Assembly: GCA_026120035.1 (NCBI GenBank)
Contig: JALRME010000002.1
Location: 434,001-498,000 of the forward strand
Source of the DNA: Coleophoma eucalyptorum
Lineage: Eukaryota; Ascomycota; Leotiomycetes; Helotiales; Dermateaceae
DNA length: 64,000 bases
Reading direction: 5' to 3'
Under the pieces are notes generated by a model. The model was not told the origin of the DNA. It made no database searches and worked only from the letters and a program-made list of their open reading frames with translations. Made by a program: the position numbers and the translations under genes. How positions within the stretch are numbered: position 1 is the first letter of the stretch; every line of letters begins with the position of its first letter. Positions 34,634 through 49,000 of the stretch are shown here, piece after piece.

Positions 34634-35886
34634 ATGCACACCTTGCTGGATCTCCTTGAGGTGACGCCCATTCTCGACACCATCTGCTCGCATTTGGATC
34701 TGCCAAACATATTCGCCCTCAAGCGTACCAGCAAGGCATTTACCTGGATCTTCAATAGCTTCTACAAGCGACGATGGAGTGTCAACCGGTACCTCCGGCG
34801 ATTTGTGACTGATCCTACCGCCCTGAGATCCCAATTGGCGAAGGATAATGCTGTCATCTCCGGCGATTTTGCGCTCCAGTTTTTTACTAATGCGGTTTGG
34901 GAGGATTCGGATCTTGATATCTACGTCGAGTACAGTCTCGAACAGACTTCGAAGGCAGAAATTGGTGGGTACTTACGTGAGTATGAGGGTTATAAACTTG
35001 AAACATCTATCGTATTTCCTGCCGACCGCAAAGTCTTAACGGTAAGTTGCTTCTCATTTTCCATAGCATTTAATCCACTAAGTTTGTTCAAACAAAGACA
35101 TATGCTAGGTCGAACCTAAGTACTGGATTCTCAAGCAAGATCAATCTAATTCACACAATTGACCCACCCGTTTTACATATCCTCACAAACTTCTGCACTA
35201 CAGCCGCTGTAAACTTTATCACATGGAACAAAGCATACTGCATTTTCCCAGACTCAACATTCCTCCACAAGACCAGTTATCAGCTCAACCAGAAGGTCGA
35301 CGATAAGAATGGTCCTTACCTTGCGAAATTTCGCCGCCGAGGTTGGATGACCCTACAGACGAAATGGAAAGATTACGATCGTTTCAAGTCCAGCGTGTCT
35401 AATGTGAGGCGCCTCCCGCGACGCATTGGCGATTCCAAGACTTGGAAACTCGACCTCGACACCGCTGGCGTAACCCCGTCCACCATCCCAGACTACGTGC
35501 TAGAGCAAGCCCACTTCTCGATTCGCAAGCGCGAGGATCGAACCCTGCCGGGTAGCAACGGGAGTTACTATGAGATTAACGCCAAGCGATTCGTTTCCTA
35601 TGTCCTTCGACACACCTACATCGCCGACGCCGTCAAAGGTAAGGATTTCTGGTGTGATTTCTTAGGCCCCAGACTCGATGAGCTAACCAGGTTGGAATTC
35701 TTGGGTATTGAGCCAACAGAGAGACCGGATTGGCTCAAGCAGGGTAATGGCGGTGGTGAAGGGGCTGAGGCGATGACTCGTCAGTATAGATATCTAGATA
35801 CCGACGGGTTTAAGCGCGGTGATTTATGGATGTATTGGGACCATATGGTTCCTCAGTGGCATGAGGCCTGGGTTCAAGAAGGGTAA
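34634..35886 (+). CDS. F-box-like protein with nucleotidyltransferase-like motif, uncertain splicing
   Basis: The model is 34634-35041 joined to 35140-35886, 384 residues. Residues 1-50 look like an F-box (LLEVTPILDTICSHLDLPNIFALKRTSKAF). Around residues 73-97 is SGDFALQFF...WEDSDLDIYVEY, a G-x-F plus D-h-D-h pattern like that of the polymerase-beta NTase superfamily. I have seen this SDLDIYV block in large fungal families of unknown function. The C-terminal 245 residues include TTAAVNFITWNKAYCIFP and a Trp-rich end. Oddity: the strongest acceptor (GCTAG at 35108) puts exon 2 out of frame and hits a stop. In-frame joining needs a poor AAGCAAG acceptor at 35139. A one-base assembly error or a decaying gene are alternatives. 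No substrate can be assigned. Confidence 0.6.
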
Positions 35887-37064
35887 AAGCATTTGTCGAC
35901 TTCAAAAAGCTCGTCCTCAATGATTGAGTGAGGATAGAGTGTTCTTGAGAACAAGCTCTCGAGAAGAAAGTATGTTCATCAAGAGTTGAATGTTTTAACC
36001 CATATTTTCGGTAGATATGAAATTCAACCGATCTAGATACTGCATTATAGTACTAAGAACAAATCAAGCATTTTGTGCACTTATACTTTACTTTGTATGG
36101 CCGTAAGACGCCCCTTGTAGCTTGAGCTGAATAGTCCTGGTTCTCGAGAGGCAGCAACGTGCCTATTCGAAACAGACGAAGACTGATCCGTGGTGCTATC
36201 GAGAGTCCACCGAGAGTAGCCCAGTAAATATAATTTTAATCCGTTAGTAAAGACCTTCTTTAACCAAGACGACCCTACTAGGGACGAAGCCGCGAGTAAC
36301 ACCTGAACTACCTGCCACATGAGTGACTAACTGACTGGCTATAAGTCTCTGATCGTTTGTGACTGGTGTTTTCGCTTGAAGGAACGGTGTGGTTTTCTTT
36401 TCCTTCTCTTCTTTTTTGCTTCGGAGGGAGAATGCTGAAACCCTGACTGAAGATTGTTGCTGCTTGGTCAAGGTCTTGTAAGTACTTGTTCCCAACCTGT
36501 GGGCCATGTAAGAGAAGCACTGCCATGAACAGAGAAATTCACAGGTTCGAAAGACCGTTTTTGCAGTTAAGGTATTATTTCCAAGTGACTGCTCTATGTG
36601 ATGTATTTTTTGAGGTGTCTTTTGGAAGCCCTGAACTGTCTGAGTATTAGAGAAGGTATCAAAATATGGATGACGTTTCTGGCGAGAATAGTGACTGCTT
36701 CGAGAGCTGCCACATTCTGTTGATAGTGTTACTTTGGTGTTCGGGCTGCTTGGCTCTCCTTCCATGTGCCGTACCGAGTTGGAGAAGAACAATGGGTACT
36801 GGTACAAGGGGTTGAGGATGCACTTTACGGTAATATATACATTTGTATAGAATAAGCTTCTCTTATTTCTTTTCACTCTATCAGCGCAGATCTATTTCGC
36901 GGTGATAGACTAAGGAACAAAAATATATACTAGAAAAAGAACGCTTTTATCTCGCTGCTACAATGAAAACTCCTAGCAAAAAGCCAATAAAAATCCGAAC
37001 TAATAAACGCGGCCGCCAACTCCAATCAATGATGATACCAAGAGAAAGTAAAAGTCCGTCTACT
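35887..37064. other. convergent intergenic region
   Basis: This stretch lies between the 3' ends of the F-box gene and MDN1. A 210-codon minus-strand ORF (36244-36876) reads as Ser/Thr/Lys-rich sequence with no domain, so I do not call it a gene. The MDN1 side is AT-rich, as expected for a 3' UTR. Confidence 0.45.
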
Positions 37065-40000
37065 CTAATTACCAGAATCCACAACTTCCGCAAACCACTG
37101 CCTTAACAAGGTGGCCAATACACCTGGCAGCTCCCGAACATCGCTAACAATGAGGTAATACTGGAAGGGGAAAGTATCCAGATAACGAACAATCTTGACA
37201 CTACTCTGGCCCGTCATCTCATTCTTGACAAATTTGGCCTCCTTAAGGTCCATGACGCTCTCACCCTTCTTTTTGTTTCGGACATCGTCTACAACGACAA
37301 ACACCATCATGATGCGCTCCTCGAGCGCCTGTCTTAACAAGCGACGGATCTCATCGTGCTCGGAAGAATCACATACACCGTCAGAGATGATGAGTTCTAA
37401 TTGCCAGAGATCCTGTGGGGAGCCTGAGGCCTTGGCTCGCGCTGCGCGGAAGTGCTCGATGCTCTCACGAACCAGCTTCGTAACGTTGGTGCGGCCTTGC
37501 TCGAAGCCAAAGTTCTGGAAGACGCGAGGGCCTGCATCGGAGCTGAAGGGTGTATCGAAATCATGTGCGATTCGTACATTCTCGCCAAAGCCGACGACGC
37601 AGATCTGCCCGACTTCAAGCATGCTGAGGGATTTGGACACCATCACCAGCGTCTCGAATGCAAGGGATCCACTTCCAGACTCGCCCATAGATTTGCTGTC
37701 GTCGACTGCTAGCATGATTTGGTAACTACGTTTGGAGGGCACGCTACGGCGCATCCAGATCTTGTCACGCTTGTACTGAGATGCAATGTAGGGGATGATT
37801 CGCTTGATATTGAGGCGCTTGCCAGTGCGGAAGTCTCCTCGCATCTTGGTTGCCAGCGTTGGCGCGAGGATAAGTCGAAGTTGTTCGGTAAGAGAGAGGG
37901 AAAGATCGCGAGTTGATGTTTCATAGTGTGTCCATTGCTCTCGAGCTTCCTCAGCTGAACGAGAGAATTCGACGAGATCAGAATCGAGGTGTGTGCTTGA
38001 GAGCTGGTTGTCAACTTCCTCAACATCTTCTTCCATATCTTCTTGAACATGTCCTCGAGAATCGTCAGGTACTTCGTTTGATTCGCCTTGAGCTTGTTTG
38101 ATCATAGCTCCAGCCCGGCCTTCGTAAGCGTTGGAAGCCTCCTGCTCTTCTGCTTCAGGAGCTTCATCGAGGTCCATGCCTTCATGATTAGCATCTTCTG
38201 CCTCAACCTCATCGGGCTGGAATGTCTCGGGCATTTCCTTCGTGTCGGCTTCAACGGCCATAGACTCGTCCAAAGTATGTGCTTGCTCTTCCGTTGCAGT
38301 TCCCAGAGCTTGGGCGTCCGCCTCGGCATCTTCGTCCTGCAAATGCTGGAATTCGGAGTTCTCGGTGTTTGGGTCCATACTCTGGTCCTGAGCTTGGTCT
38401 TGATCTTGCTTCTCTGCTGGCTCTCGAATTTGTGTCTGTTGTCGATGCCATTTTTCGAGTGCATCACCGAGCTTCTTGAATGGCTGAGCAGCGGTTGCAT
38501 CTTGAGTCTCATCGCCAGCATCTTGGGGTGCATCGCCATTGGCTTGTCTACCCTTCTCTCCGTCTTCTGCAGCAGCTTCCTTCTTTTCAGACGAGTCTCC
38601 ACCCTTGCCACCATCGTCTCTTTGAGCTTGGTTTGCAGATTCTGTTTTGTCGTTGTCTGCATTTTCATCCTGATCTTCCCCTACACCCTGAACGTCACTT
38701 GGGACAGCATTATCTGTGTCAGCTGTAGCATCATCTGCTCGGTCACGCAGCAATCCATCTTGGTCTTCCTGCTCATCAGGCTGTTGTTCCTCAGGGTCAT
38801 CTTCTGCTTTGTCACCGGCTTCTTCTGTCTTGTCTCCCTCGCCCTCTTCCTCCTCGTTCTTGTCGTCGGGATCAACAACGTCTAGATCATCACCCATGTC
38901 TTGGTCTTCTTGACCATCCACGTTTTCGCCTTCTGTTTCATCCTTTCCATCATTATTAACCTCATCCTCGTCCTTTCCATCTGGCTCAAGATCTGATAGG
39001 TCATCCATCGCCCCATCTTCTGACACACTTTTGCCATCGTCCTCGCCATCCAATTCCATATCGTCTGGCAAATCCAAAGCCTCGCCTTCTTCTGCGTGAG
39101 GGTCATGCTTCTCGGCATCGTCCTGCTTGACTTCTTCTCCTTGCTCGGCACCAGGAGCCTCTTCCTCGTCCTCCTCCTCGTCCTCCTCCTCGCCTTCTTG
39201 GCCCTCAGGGGCCTCCTTGCTGTTATTTTCTTGAGCAGCGACTTGTTCATCTTTGCTTGCTTGTCCCTTAGAATCGTCTCCTTCCTGATCCTTCTCCGCT
39301 TGCTCTCCATCACCATCCCACATCTTCTCATCAACAGCAGTAGGATCAAGATCATCCACATCACCAGTCTCTTCATCCATCTCATCACCACTTTCTTGGT
39401 CACCATCAGAATCTTCTTCATCTTCTCCCTTCTCCTCGGCATCACCCATCTCGCCCTCCATCTCTCCGTCGGCCATATCTACAGCGTCTTGTTCATCCTC
39501 GATTTCTTGCTTGTCGCCTTTATTTGGTTCTTGTGCCAATTCATCCAAATCTTCGTCCTCTTGGATATCCTTGCTGATATCTTCTGCACCTTCTCCATCG
39601 CCAAGGCCAGTGCCTCCTTCAAGCTTCTCCGTCTTTCCATCCTCAGCATCAGACTTCTCTGAGGGGGAGCAGAAGCCTTGCGATGCAATCTGAGTGAATA
39701 TCTTCGCCAAAATGTAAGATGTCTTGCAAGTGGATCGGTGAAGCTGTGCACATCGGAAAATATTCTGTTGCAAGATATTGAAATATTGCTGCAGTATTGG
39801 CAAGGCCACGGCAAAAACGGCACCTGCAGCTTTACTAACTGCGGCATCATTGAGGTCAAGTTTTCGAAGTACGCCGAAGGCTGCCTCGATCCCAGAACTG
39901 ATCGTATCAGAGTGCAGAACATGTACGCTCTTTGTGAGGGCTGCGTCATTTTGGATCAACCAGCTTGGGTCTTCAGTCGAGGTAGGTAGAGCTGCCAAGG

Positions 40001-43000
40001 CCTTTTTGTGCTTTTCAATTGCAACCAGAGCTGTATCGCAAACGGTGGATAACTTCTGATCGAGCTCTGAAATCGTGCTTTCCGGTGGGTATTGATGAGA
40101 GGCTGACGAGTCGATCACTGTCCATGGTAGGATTTGACGAACAATGAATTGAAGGCCTGGAAATTGTGTTATAACGTCATTGATAATTGTTTTCAACTGG
40201 TCGGTCGTATCGGAGATGTCTGTCTCCAATTGCTTGCGCTCCGTTGAGATTACATTGTCTGGCAATTTTGGTAAAACATCCCACCGTCTTGTCAAGTCAA
40301 GGAAAGTATCCCGCGAAGACGATAGGGAATTCTGAATACTTTGCGAGTCGGTTTTGCCAAGTGCCGTATGAATACCAATGAGTTCCAATGCAGCACCCAA
40401 TATGTTAGGAAGCCACCTCAGTACTTTCTCATGCGTGGAGGCAGACTTGGAAATGTCAATATCGTGTTCTTGAGACCAAAGCGCTCTAGCCATGCCAATG
40501 TTCACTTCAAGTCTTGAGATGTTTGAGATCGCGCTTGACACAGAATTTCGCTGAGAGAGCACAATTTGCAGAAGTCCTTCAAGAAACCCTTTGCTTCGAG
40601 CAACCTCGGCACTGCTGAGGTCATCAGAATGCTGACGAGAGGCTTCTCTGGCACGAGGGATAAGATCCAAAGTCTTATGGAAATAATATTCAAGACCTTG
40701 AGTGTCGACACCCGAAGTAGGTTGAAGATCACCTGTGTTAGACAATATAATTGACAGGCTGTCTTGTTTCGCTAGAGCATTGACACCGAGATTGTACTTG
40801 ATGCCCATTTGGCGAAGGTCTTTCAAAGAATCCGAGAATAGTTTTCTCTTTCTTGCCTTTAGGTGCTTCACCGTATCTTTGTTGTCTTCTGTCAAAAGTG
40901 ATGGCGTTGCTTTTTGGTACTCTGCGGAAGAGGTAATGATGTTGGCGAGGAAAGACTCTATATATTCAGAGCCATCTACCACTTCACTTGAGAGCTGCGC
41001 TGTATCTGCCATCATGTTGACTGTCTTTGAGACGTTGACAAATCTCTTGGATTTCTTTGACCATTCAGGAACGGATGTTGAGCATAGTATCAACGCAGAC
41101 TGGTCGACAAGGGGTGGCTGTGCAGCCAATAAAACCGATGTAGCCGATGTCTCGATGGATTGCTCATCTGGCAGGCCTTGTTTAATTACGGTGTCCATTG
41201 ATTGTCCAAGCAGAGCCCTGAATTTGCGCACAATCTTGAAAAGTTTGTGGTGGGATCGTTTAGCGCTGTCCCTGAGCGCCACAATATTTGTGTCCTTCCA
41301 GCTCGCAAGTAAAAGAATGTCTCGCATAGCTTTCTCTAGGGACAATCGGCCTCTCTTGAGACTATCGCGGACCGGAACCTCATATCGAGCATACATGGCG
41401 ACGAAGTTGGCCAGTGCAGTCTGGATAATAGCCATGTTAGGGTAGTCTTTGGAGAGTAGCTCGAGATGCTTCTCCAATTGCTTCAATAAAGTCAGGCGTT
41501 GGACATATTGTCCAAGGATGGCTGTGGAAAAGTATGTTTCAAGATCTTTCAGTAGCTTTTGTGCATATGTTTTGAGTTCTTGCACTGAATCGGCAATTGC
41601 AAGGGGTGCTGCAACAATGACTTGATATGCAACAAACCACCATGATTTGGCATCATCATCACACTTTTGTGATTCCATATCAAATAGTTTTGCCCACGTA
41701 GATAGTTCAAGCCTTCGCCAGCTCACAATAGTGGCGGTCAGATTGTCATATTGCGTGAGAGCAGAATTTGCACGACTTGCCCAGCCGCCAAATTGCCATT
41801 CGTGCATGAAGACATGAACCTTCTCAACTTTGGTAATAATCTTGGCCAGTGGCTCAGTGTGACGGAATTGAAGTAATTCTCGACAAGATACAATTACATC
41901 TTCAAGAGGTTGCATGTGAGCAATCTCATCTACTGCTTGTAGCTCGCGGAAGCGTGCCTGGATTTGATGCACCAGAGTGACTAACTTGCGAGCTTCAGGT
42001 AAGTTGGCATCCGTGTAGAAGTTATACGCATCGGGGACAATTGCAGTTGGGCTGAGGGCCTTGATATGATCGTCCAAAAGGAGGATGGTGCCAGGAAGAA
42101 GGAAAACGCTTGTATCGTGGTCACCTGATCGAGAGTCCTCTTGGTGAAGATGGCCAATGTCCTTTGAGACCTTTCGAACGAGGCCAAGAATGCTCTCTGA
42201 TGAGGTCATGCCACCTAGGAATACGTTCCCGTGTACCTTCGAAAGAGCAATGGCTGTATCCCGTGTAGAGTTTGAAGAAGGAGCATTCCCGCTAGAAGAA
42301 TCTTCGTCATAAGACGGGAATAGCTCGTTAAATTCTTCTTGATTGTCTTCTTCCTCATCTTCAGCACTTCCCCTGAAACGATAAAGACCAGATTTTGACT
42401 CTGCTTCAACCCGGTCAGACTCAAGTTTCTTAGTCCATTGTTCAAAACATGAATGAAAAGCCTCGCAAACTAATTGCCGGAGGTTTGAGTCGAATGATGA
42501 TAGACCTTCAGTAGCTGCAGTGGTAGAGATAAGGGAGAGATATTCCATTGGTTGAGCTGCAACTACGCTGTCCGCAACATCTCCAGGTCGACCACCAAGG
42601 AATGGTGTCATATTGCTCAATGCCGAAATTGTCGTGCTCTTTGGGGATGCTGCTTCGGAGACAATTGTAGCCATAGAGAGACCAATTTGTAAGCAGCGCA
42701 GCATGCTAACAACGGGTGCAGTAAGATCCTCATATGCTCTGAATCGTTCCGACAGTCGTCGAATGATTTGAAAGACATTGTTTTGCATTAACTTAATCTC
42801 TTGTAAGCCATTGGCAGCTTCATCTGTATTGAGTTCGGCGAAGTGTCTCAAGACTACTCGATGCGGGCTTGACTTGATGACAGTCTTGAGGAGATTGTTG
42901 AACTCGCCCTGAAGCTGGTCCAATTCCGAGCGTTCTGGACGATAGACCTCCTGCAATATTTCGATTGGTTCTCCTAGCTCTTCGAGTTCGTTTCCTAGCA

Positions 43001-46000
43001 TCTGGCAACGCAGATTTGATCCTTGGCCGCTGAATAGACGTTCGAACTGCTGCAGAGCAGCGAGCTTGTTTTGCAGGATCGCCCGTACACCTTGGTGTTG
43101 TTGAAGTTCTAAGCGCTGTCTCTTGTCCGGATCAAAGGCACGGTCTGGTACAAATAATGTAATACAGCCAATAGCAAAGTTAATCCAGGCTACAGCTGAG
43201 AACTCGACACTGACTGAAGGTTGAGCCTGTGCTGCAGCGATCGCCACCATAGAGAGTCCCAGATTGTTATCAAGGACTTCTTGGAAATGAGCTGGCATGG
43301 CATCTGATTGTGTAGGCACAGAAAGTTGATCATAACTTTGCAAGTCGGTATTTAAAACTTCTGCACTATTTGGAAGCGTTTCGCACCAGCTCTGGAACTG
43401 TGGCAGGACCGTCGTGTCATGAACCGAGACAATACCTATTACCAACTGCGACAAAATATCGTTGAGGTCTCTTAACTGGTCGCGAACTAAAGTTGTAGTT
43501 GACGATGCAATCTTCTGTCCTAATATAGGCAATTCCGTTTCGAGGAGCTTGAGCGATTTAAGCTCAACTTCAGTAACGCTGTTGAGTCTATGCAAGAAAA
43601 CTGTCGAAAACGTTCCCATGACTGGTTGCAGTTTGTCCCCTTGGCCAATAAGATAATCAACACTTTGCAGAGATCTGGAAGTATCGGTAGATCTGCTGAG
43701 CTGGAGCTCAGACGTCGAAGAACTATTTGCTAGCACAATTGTATCTGTGTCCATCAAAATCTCAGAGGTTGAGCCGAGTCGCATGCTTTCCAGAACTCGA
43801 TATTGTCGAAGAGCCTCGAATTGAGCATTCATGAATGGCTTGGCGCCTTCAGACTCAGTAGCAACAATCGCCTCCAATTTTTCGAGCTCCGTACTAAAAG
43901 TACTAACCAAAGAAGCGCCGTCGACATCAGAAGTTAAGACAAGGTGGTATGCTTTGACAAGCGAGCTCATGATGCTTCCAAGTTCAGCAACAGAGATGGA
44001 TTCAGAGACTTTCCATCTCAGAGCATCAAATCGTACAGCCAATTTCTCCAATTCTTCGAGGACCTTCATAACTTCTGGCTTAGCTATTGTTGGACGTAAA
44101 GGTTTCCAAAGCATTTCCATGCTAAGCCCAGTCGTAAGTTTAAACCCAGAATCGAAGTCGCCTTGGAGGCCTTTTCGAACTACATCAACAAGAGGATGTT
44201 CTACACGCGAGAGTAAGTCTGAGCAGATAGCCAGATGAGCTTGGAAGGTGGCTTCCTCGAAACGTCTCTGTGTTGCCAAGGAATATGTATTCCACCAAAA
44301 CCTAAGCAGATGCTGTTCACAAAAGTTAGTTGAGGGCTTTCGAGAAAAGAAACTCAGTTACTGTCTCTTTGAAGGTGGACGAAGCTCTCCATGTCGAAAT
44401 CGCATCTCACGATTCAATAAATATGAACGTACCTTTATTTGGTCTTCAGCATTTGGATGTTCTTGCAAATACTGGTTTAAAGTTTCCAGCATGGCCCAAA
44501 GAAAGTTGGCGACTCGGACTGTTGAATCCTTCGCAACAGCAGGAACTCTACCACTGACGATGGACCGTTGCAGTCTATTCATCTCGGAGGGTCTTAAAGT
44601 ATCCAGTCCTGTCTTTTGACTGCGTAAGGCCTCTGCAGCGCCAGCTATCTCAATTTTTAGGTCAATCCAGTTTGCTAGACCGTACACTAAGCGAGGGTTG
44701 GACGTTTGCTGTAATAAGGGGACCAGTGGAGAGTTCTGAAGTGGATGAATAATCTATATTTGATATTACGCTATCAGTACAAGGGAGAGCTAGGAAAGGC
44801 ACTGCACGGTCACTAACCTGTGCGTCTTTGAAGCTATCCGGCAGTCCGGTCTTCTTCGCAAGCGCATCCAGCATCTCTTTCACAGCGACAAGGAAATCCC
44901 GATTATCTGCATTTTGGGCCACCTGTAAATACTCCTGGCAAAGTGCTGAGAATTTGGTAGCAGAATTTGATGGAGTGAAGGTCTCTTGCTGAATCATAGC
45001 AGCGAATCGTGATAGCAAAGGAAGATCACACCAAGAAAGATTATCCAAGGCAACTTTTTGCAATAGTTGCTGATGATCTGTGGTGGAGGTTTCATTTTGT
45101 AGCAGTTGGAAAAGTGCTTGATACCTTTGCATAGATGCTTCTGGTGAGTTTGAGACAGAAAAACTGCTTGTTTCAATAACTGCATCTGATGGCAGTGGTT
45201 CCAAGAAGATCTCGATGGCTCGATTACGCATAGCTCTTGAGAGCTCGCCAAATCGAGCATCCATGGTCAAGAAAATTCTAAAGTCAGGATGAGGTCGGAC
45301 TATCTTTGGTTCACCATCAGGGCCACAGTGCTCGTTAATGCTCAAAAAGCCATTAGGTTCAAGGAGAGAGTTCAGTCTGTCCAATACAGAAGCACTGCAT
45401 AAATTAGCGTTATCAAGAACGAGCCACTTACCTTCCTCTAGTGCTTTGATCAAAACACCATCCACCCACTCAAAGCGTGCACTTTCAAGAGACATGGGGC
45501 CAGCGGCGAAGGTTTGACAGGTATTGGCGTATGCCGTGATTTCTGGCATTGCCGTTCTGGCTTGCAGTGCATTCAGAGAGACATATGCATCTTTGAAGTA
45601 TGCTGGTGAAGATCGATCGCCGTTCTGGAGTAGTTCCAGAAGATTGATGGCTTCTGCTGGAACCTCTGCGGGCATCGAACCCAAAACACGTGAATTGAGG
45701 AACTCGGTCAGTTCTACCAAGAACGCGCTGGCTGCTCTTTGAGGATCAACTTGCTCAAAGCCTCCAACAAGATCCATCGTATCGACATCAGAGTTCAAAG
45801 GGAAGACTACCAAGGGATTTCCACTCATAGCTGCTACATGCTGAATCAATGTTGACTTGCCTACGCCCGATGGTCCGACAAGGATACAAGGCAAATTCTG
45901 CTGTACACAAATCATTACAGACTCAATCTCAGGCAAACGATTGGTGACGGCCGCGCTTGGGAATGGCAGCCGCTGCATAAGTTTATTTCTTTCCATGTAT

Positions 46001-49000
46001 GCATTACCAACTTGGTAGGCACTGGAACTCATGTTGTGGAAAAAATGGCGGAACGGGGGTTCCGAGCCAAACACCTGGGCGAAAATTTTGTCGACTTCTT
46101 GACGATCCCTTGTAGTCCGAAATCGTGTACGGAAAATCAAATTTAGGAAGTCTGCTGGTTTTGCGGCCGCCAAGAGGGGCGCTGAAGAACTGAGAAGCTG
46201 CAACCATCGGAGAATATCACGTAAATTGAACTCCCAAGGACCTCCTTGAGAACCAAATTTACGTGCGTGAACTATCTCCTGCTCGAGTTGGGAGACGAAG
46301 TTGATACTGGTAGCTACAACATCGTCAGGCATATTTGGAAAGCTGTGCCTGCAGATGAGAGCTAGGTCCTCATTTCTGAATACATCAGCATAGACGACAG
46401 TGAATCTGTTGACGAATGAGCTAGGCAGTCCCTTTCTTCCGCCTCCTTGGTGATGCGGGTTTTGTGCTGCAAAGACAGAAAAGTTTGGGTGTCGCTTGAA
46501 AGTTTGATCCAGCTCCGAAATGTAAACCTCTCCTCTGTGATCAAGACAAGCATTCAATCCTTCGAGCACAGATTGTGAAGCAAGGTTCATCTCATCTAGC
46601 AAGACCCATTCGCCTTTCTGCATCGCTTGAAGAAAGGGAGCGTCTCGCCAAGCAAAATGGCCAGCTTGGGCACCCTCCACAGGAACATCTGAACCAAACA
46701 GATCCATGAGATCCGTCTGCTCGGAAAGATTGATACGCGTCAAAGGTTTTCCGCATGCTCGAGCTAGAGCTGCGATCAAAGTAGTCTTACCAACACCAGG
46801 GCTACCTTCGATAAGTATTGGCTTCTGTACTTGAAGAGCACGAACCACTCTCATCGCATTAAGCTTGGTGGTTGGAGCTTCGAAGGCGAAGCCAGGACTG
46901 GCGTCAGAGCCAGCTTGTTTCAGGACGTGGAATCCACCGATCGTGAGCTGGTCATTGTTGTTGAGGATGTTTACTGGCTGGCTATAGATTGCCTCAACGT
47001 CATATTCGAGCAGACTGCTTAGCTTTTCTAAACATTTTGACCGTTCTGCAATAATGCTTTCCGGGTTAATTGCGAGTAGCGCCGCAGGGTTTGCACCAAG
47101 AGTGTCGACGTATACCATCGCGGCACCATGAAGTACAGCAAAGTATGGATCTGATGACTGGCAGTCGTTCATGAATCTAGTCCAGGCTAGAACGTCTCGA
47201 ACAGATATAGACGTGGTTGATGATGATCGGTATGTCTCGCCAAACCATTCTGCAAAATTGACCATCGCTTTTGCAAAGCCTCTAAATTTTGGGACCAATT
47301 TGGCCTCAACAATCTGCAGCACATCCTCATGCTCCGATAAGGATGGGACCCATATCTCAGTGAAGCGGTTTCGTAGGGCAGGTGAAAGCTCTCGCTTTCC
47401 GTAATCACCACCTGGATTCATGGTAGCGAAGAACTGGAAACCATCAGCGGCTTGAACAAACGAATCTTGAGCACCCTTTTCGGCAAGTAGAATAGTTCTA
47501 TGAGACTCAAGAACAGAATTAAGCCGCTCAAGTACTGAGTCGTCTGCCAATGAGATTTCATCAAGCAAGAAAAACTGGCCCTCTTTCAATGCCTGCACCA
47601 AGCTTCCGTCGGACCATTCAAATAGTGCTTTTGCCTTGACCCGGTTCAGCTCAATTCTAGTCCTCAACTCCTGTGGTGCTTGGGCCAGGTCGGCAGGTTG
47701 GACCTGGTCGTAGACTGTGAACAGATTTTCGACATCAGCGGAGACATCAAATGATACATTCAAACTTTGCAAAATTGCAATTATATCTCCTTTGATCTCA
47801 ACCAAAAGAGCAGCACGGTTACGAACTGGTCTTTGGGCACCAATCAAATCTCCTGTTTCAGTATTCTGGTGGGCATTCACGATATGTAACTCTTTACCGA
47901 ATGCCTCTGCCAGCATTTGACAAACCGTAGTCTTTCCACATCCAGTCTCACCGACTAAGAGTACTGGTTCATTGTTGCGTAGTGCATGTGCGACAAGGAC
48001 GTAGAGTCTTCGCATGGCTTGTGTCCATACAACGCCTTGCTGATTTGAGGTACTATTATACTGTTGAATCTCAGGTGATAATTTTGCGTCATAGAGGACC
48101 GCCGGGTCAATCTTGACCTTCATCACAGACTCGATGATATTCTTTACGGCATTTCTCTCTTCTGAATTCCGTACTCGTTCTGCTAGAAGCATGTAGCCGT
48201 TTGTGGCGAGTTGTTCTCTATTTTCAGCGTCTCTGAGAGCCCATCTGAACAGATCTCTTAGAGTAGCAAAACTGTCCTTCTGTTCGAAAAGGCGATTTGA
48301 CTGCCGCAATCGAGACAGCTCCTTATAAACAGTAACAATCCTGCGGCAGTCTGATGGTGCTACTTTTTGACTACGTTTCTCAAGAATGGTGTCCAATTCA
48401 GCTTCAGGAATATCATCAAAATGCAGTTCTAGGAAACGATTCCTGAACGCACGAGAGAGAGTCTTTCTACCACCGTATAGTCCTGGGGGGTTCTGTGTAG
48501 CAAATAGCATGAAGTTTTCATGTGGCCGTATGATCTCTTGAGTTTCTGGGATTAGAAGTTCCCGATTGTCATCGAGAAGTCGATTCAGAGCTTCAAGAAC
48601 ATCTGTGGGAGCCAGATTCAGCTCATCGAGTACAATCCAATGACCTTGGCGTAACGCCTGAACAAGGAGACCCTCCTGGAAACGTAATTGACCATCGGCC
48701 CCAGAAACATATGTGCCCAGATACTCCTGTAAATCAGTATGCTCGTGGTTGTTGATTCTGACAAACTTGTTGCCACTAAACTTTGCTAAATATTCAATCA
48801 TACTGGTTTTACCAGAGGACGTCGGACCCTGCACAAGTACAGGAAATCGTCGTGTAGATGTTGCTCGGACAAGGTTGTACATATTGCGCTCAACAAATGG
48901 GGTTATAATATAGTGTGGTTGCTCCTGGGGAGTTTCCATTCCTTGGAGCATCCAATACTGCCTATCTTTCTTTTGGTTCATGAAGCGTACATATTGCTTG

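Noticed and set aside
36244..36876. A 210-codon minus-strand ORF between the F-box gene and MDN1
   Set aside because: No recognisable domain, no clear splice partners and ordinary intergenic composition. It would need expression or conservation evidence.
38088..38885. A 265-codon plus-strand ORF opposite MDN1, predicted very hydrophobic
   Set aside because: It is the antisense of midasin's Asp/Glu-rich tract; GAN/GAR codons read backwards give Leu/Phe/Ser/Ile. It is a composition shadow, not a membrane protein.
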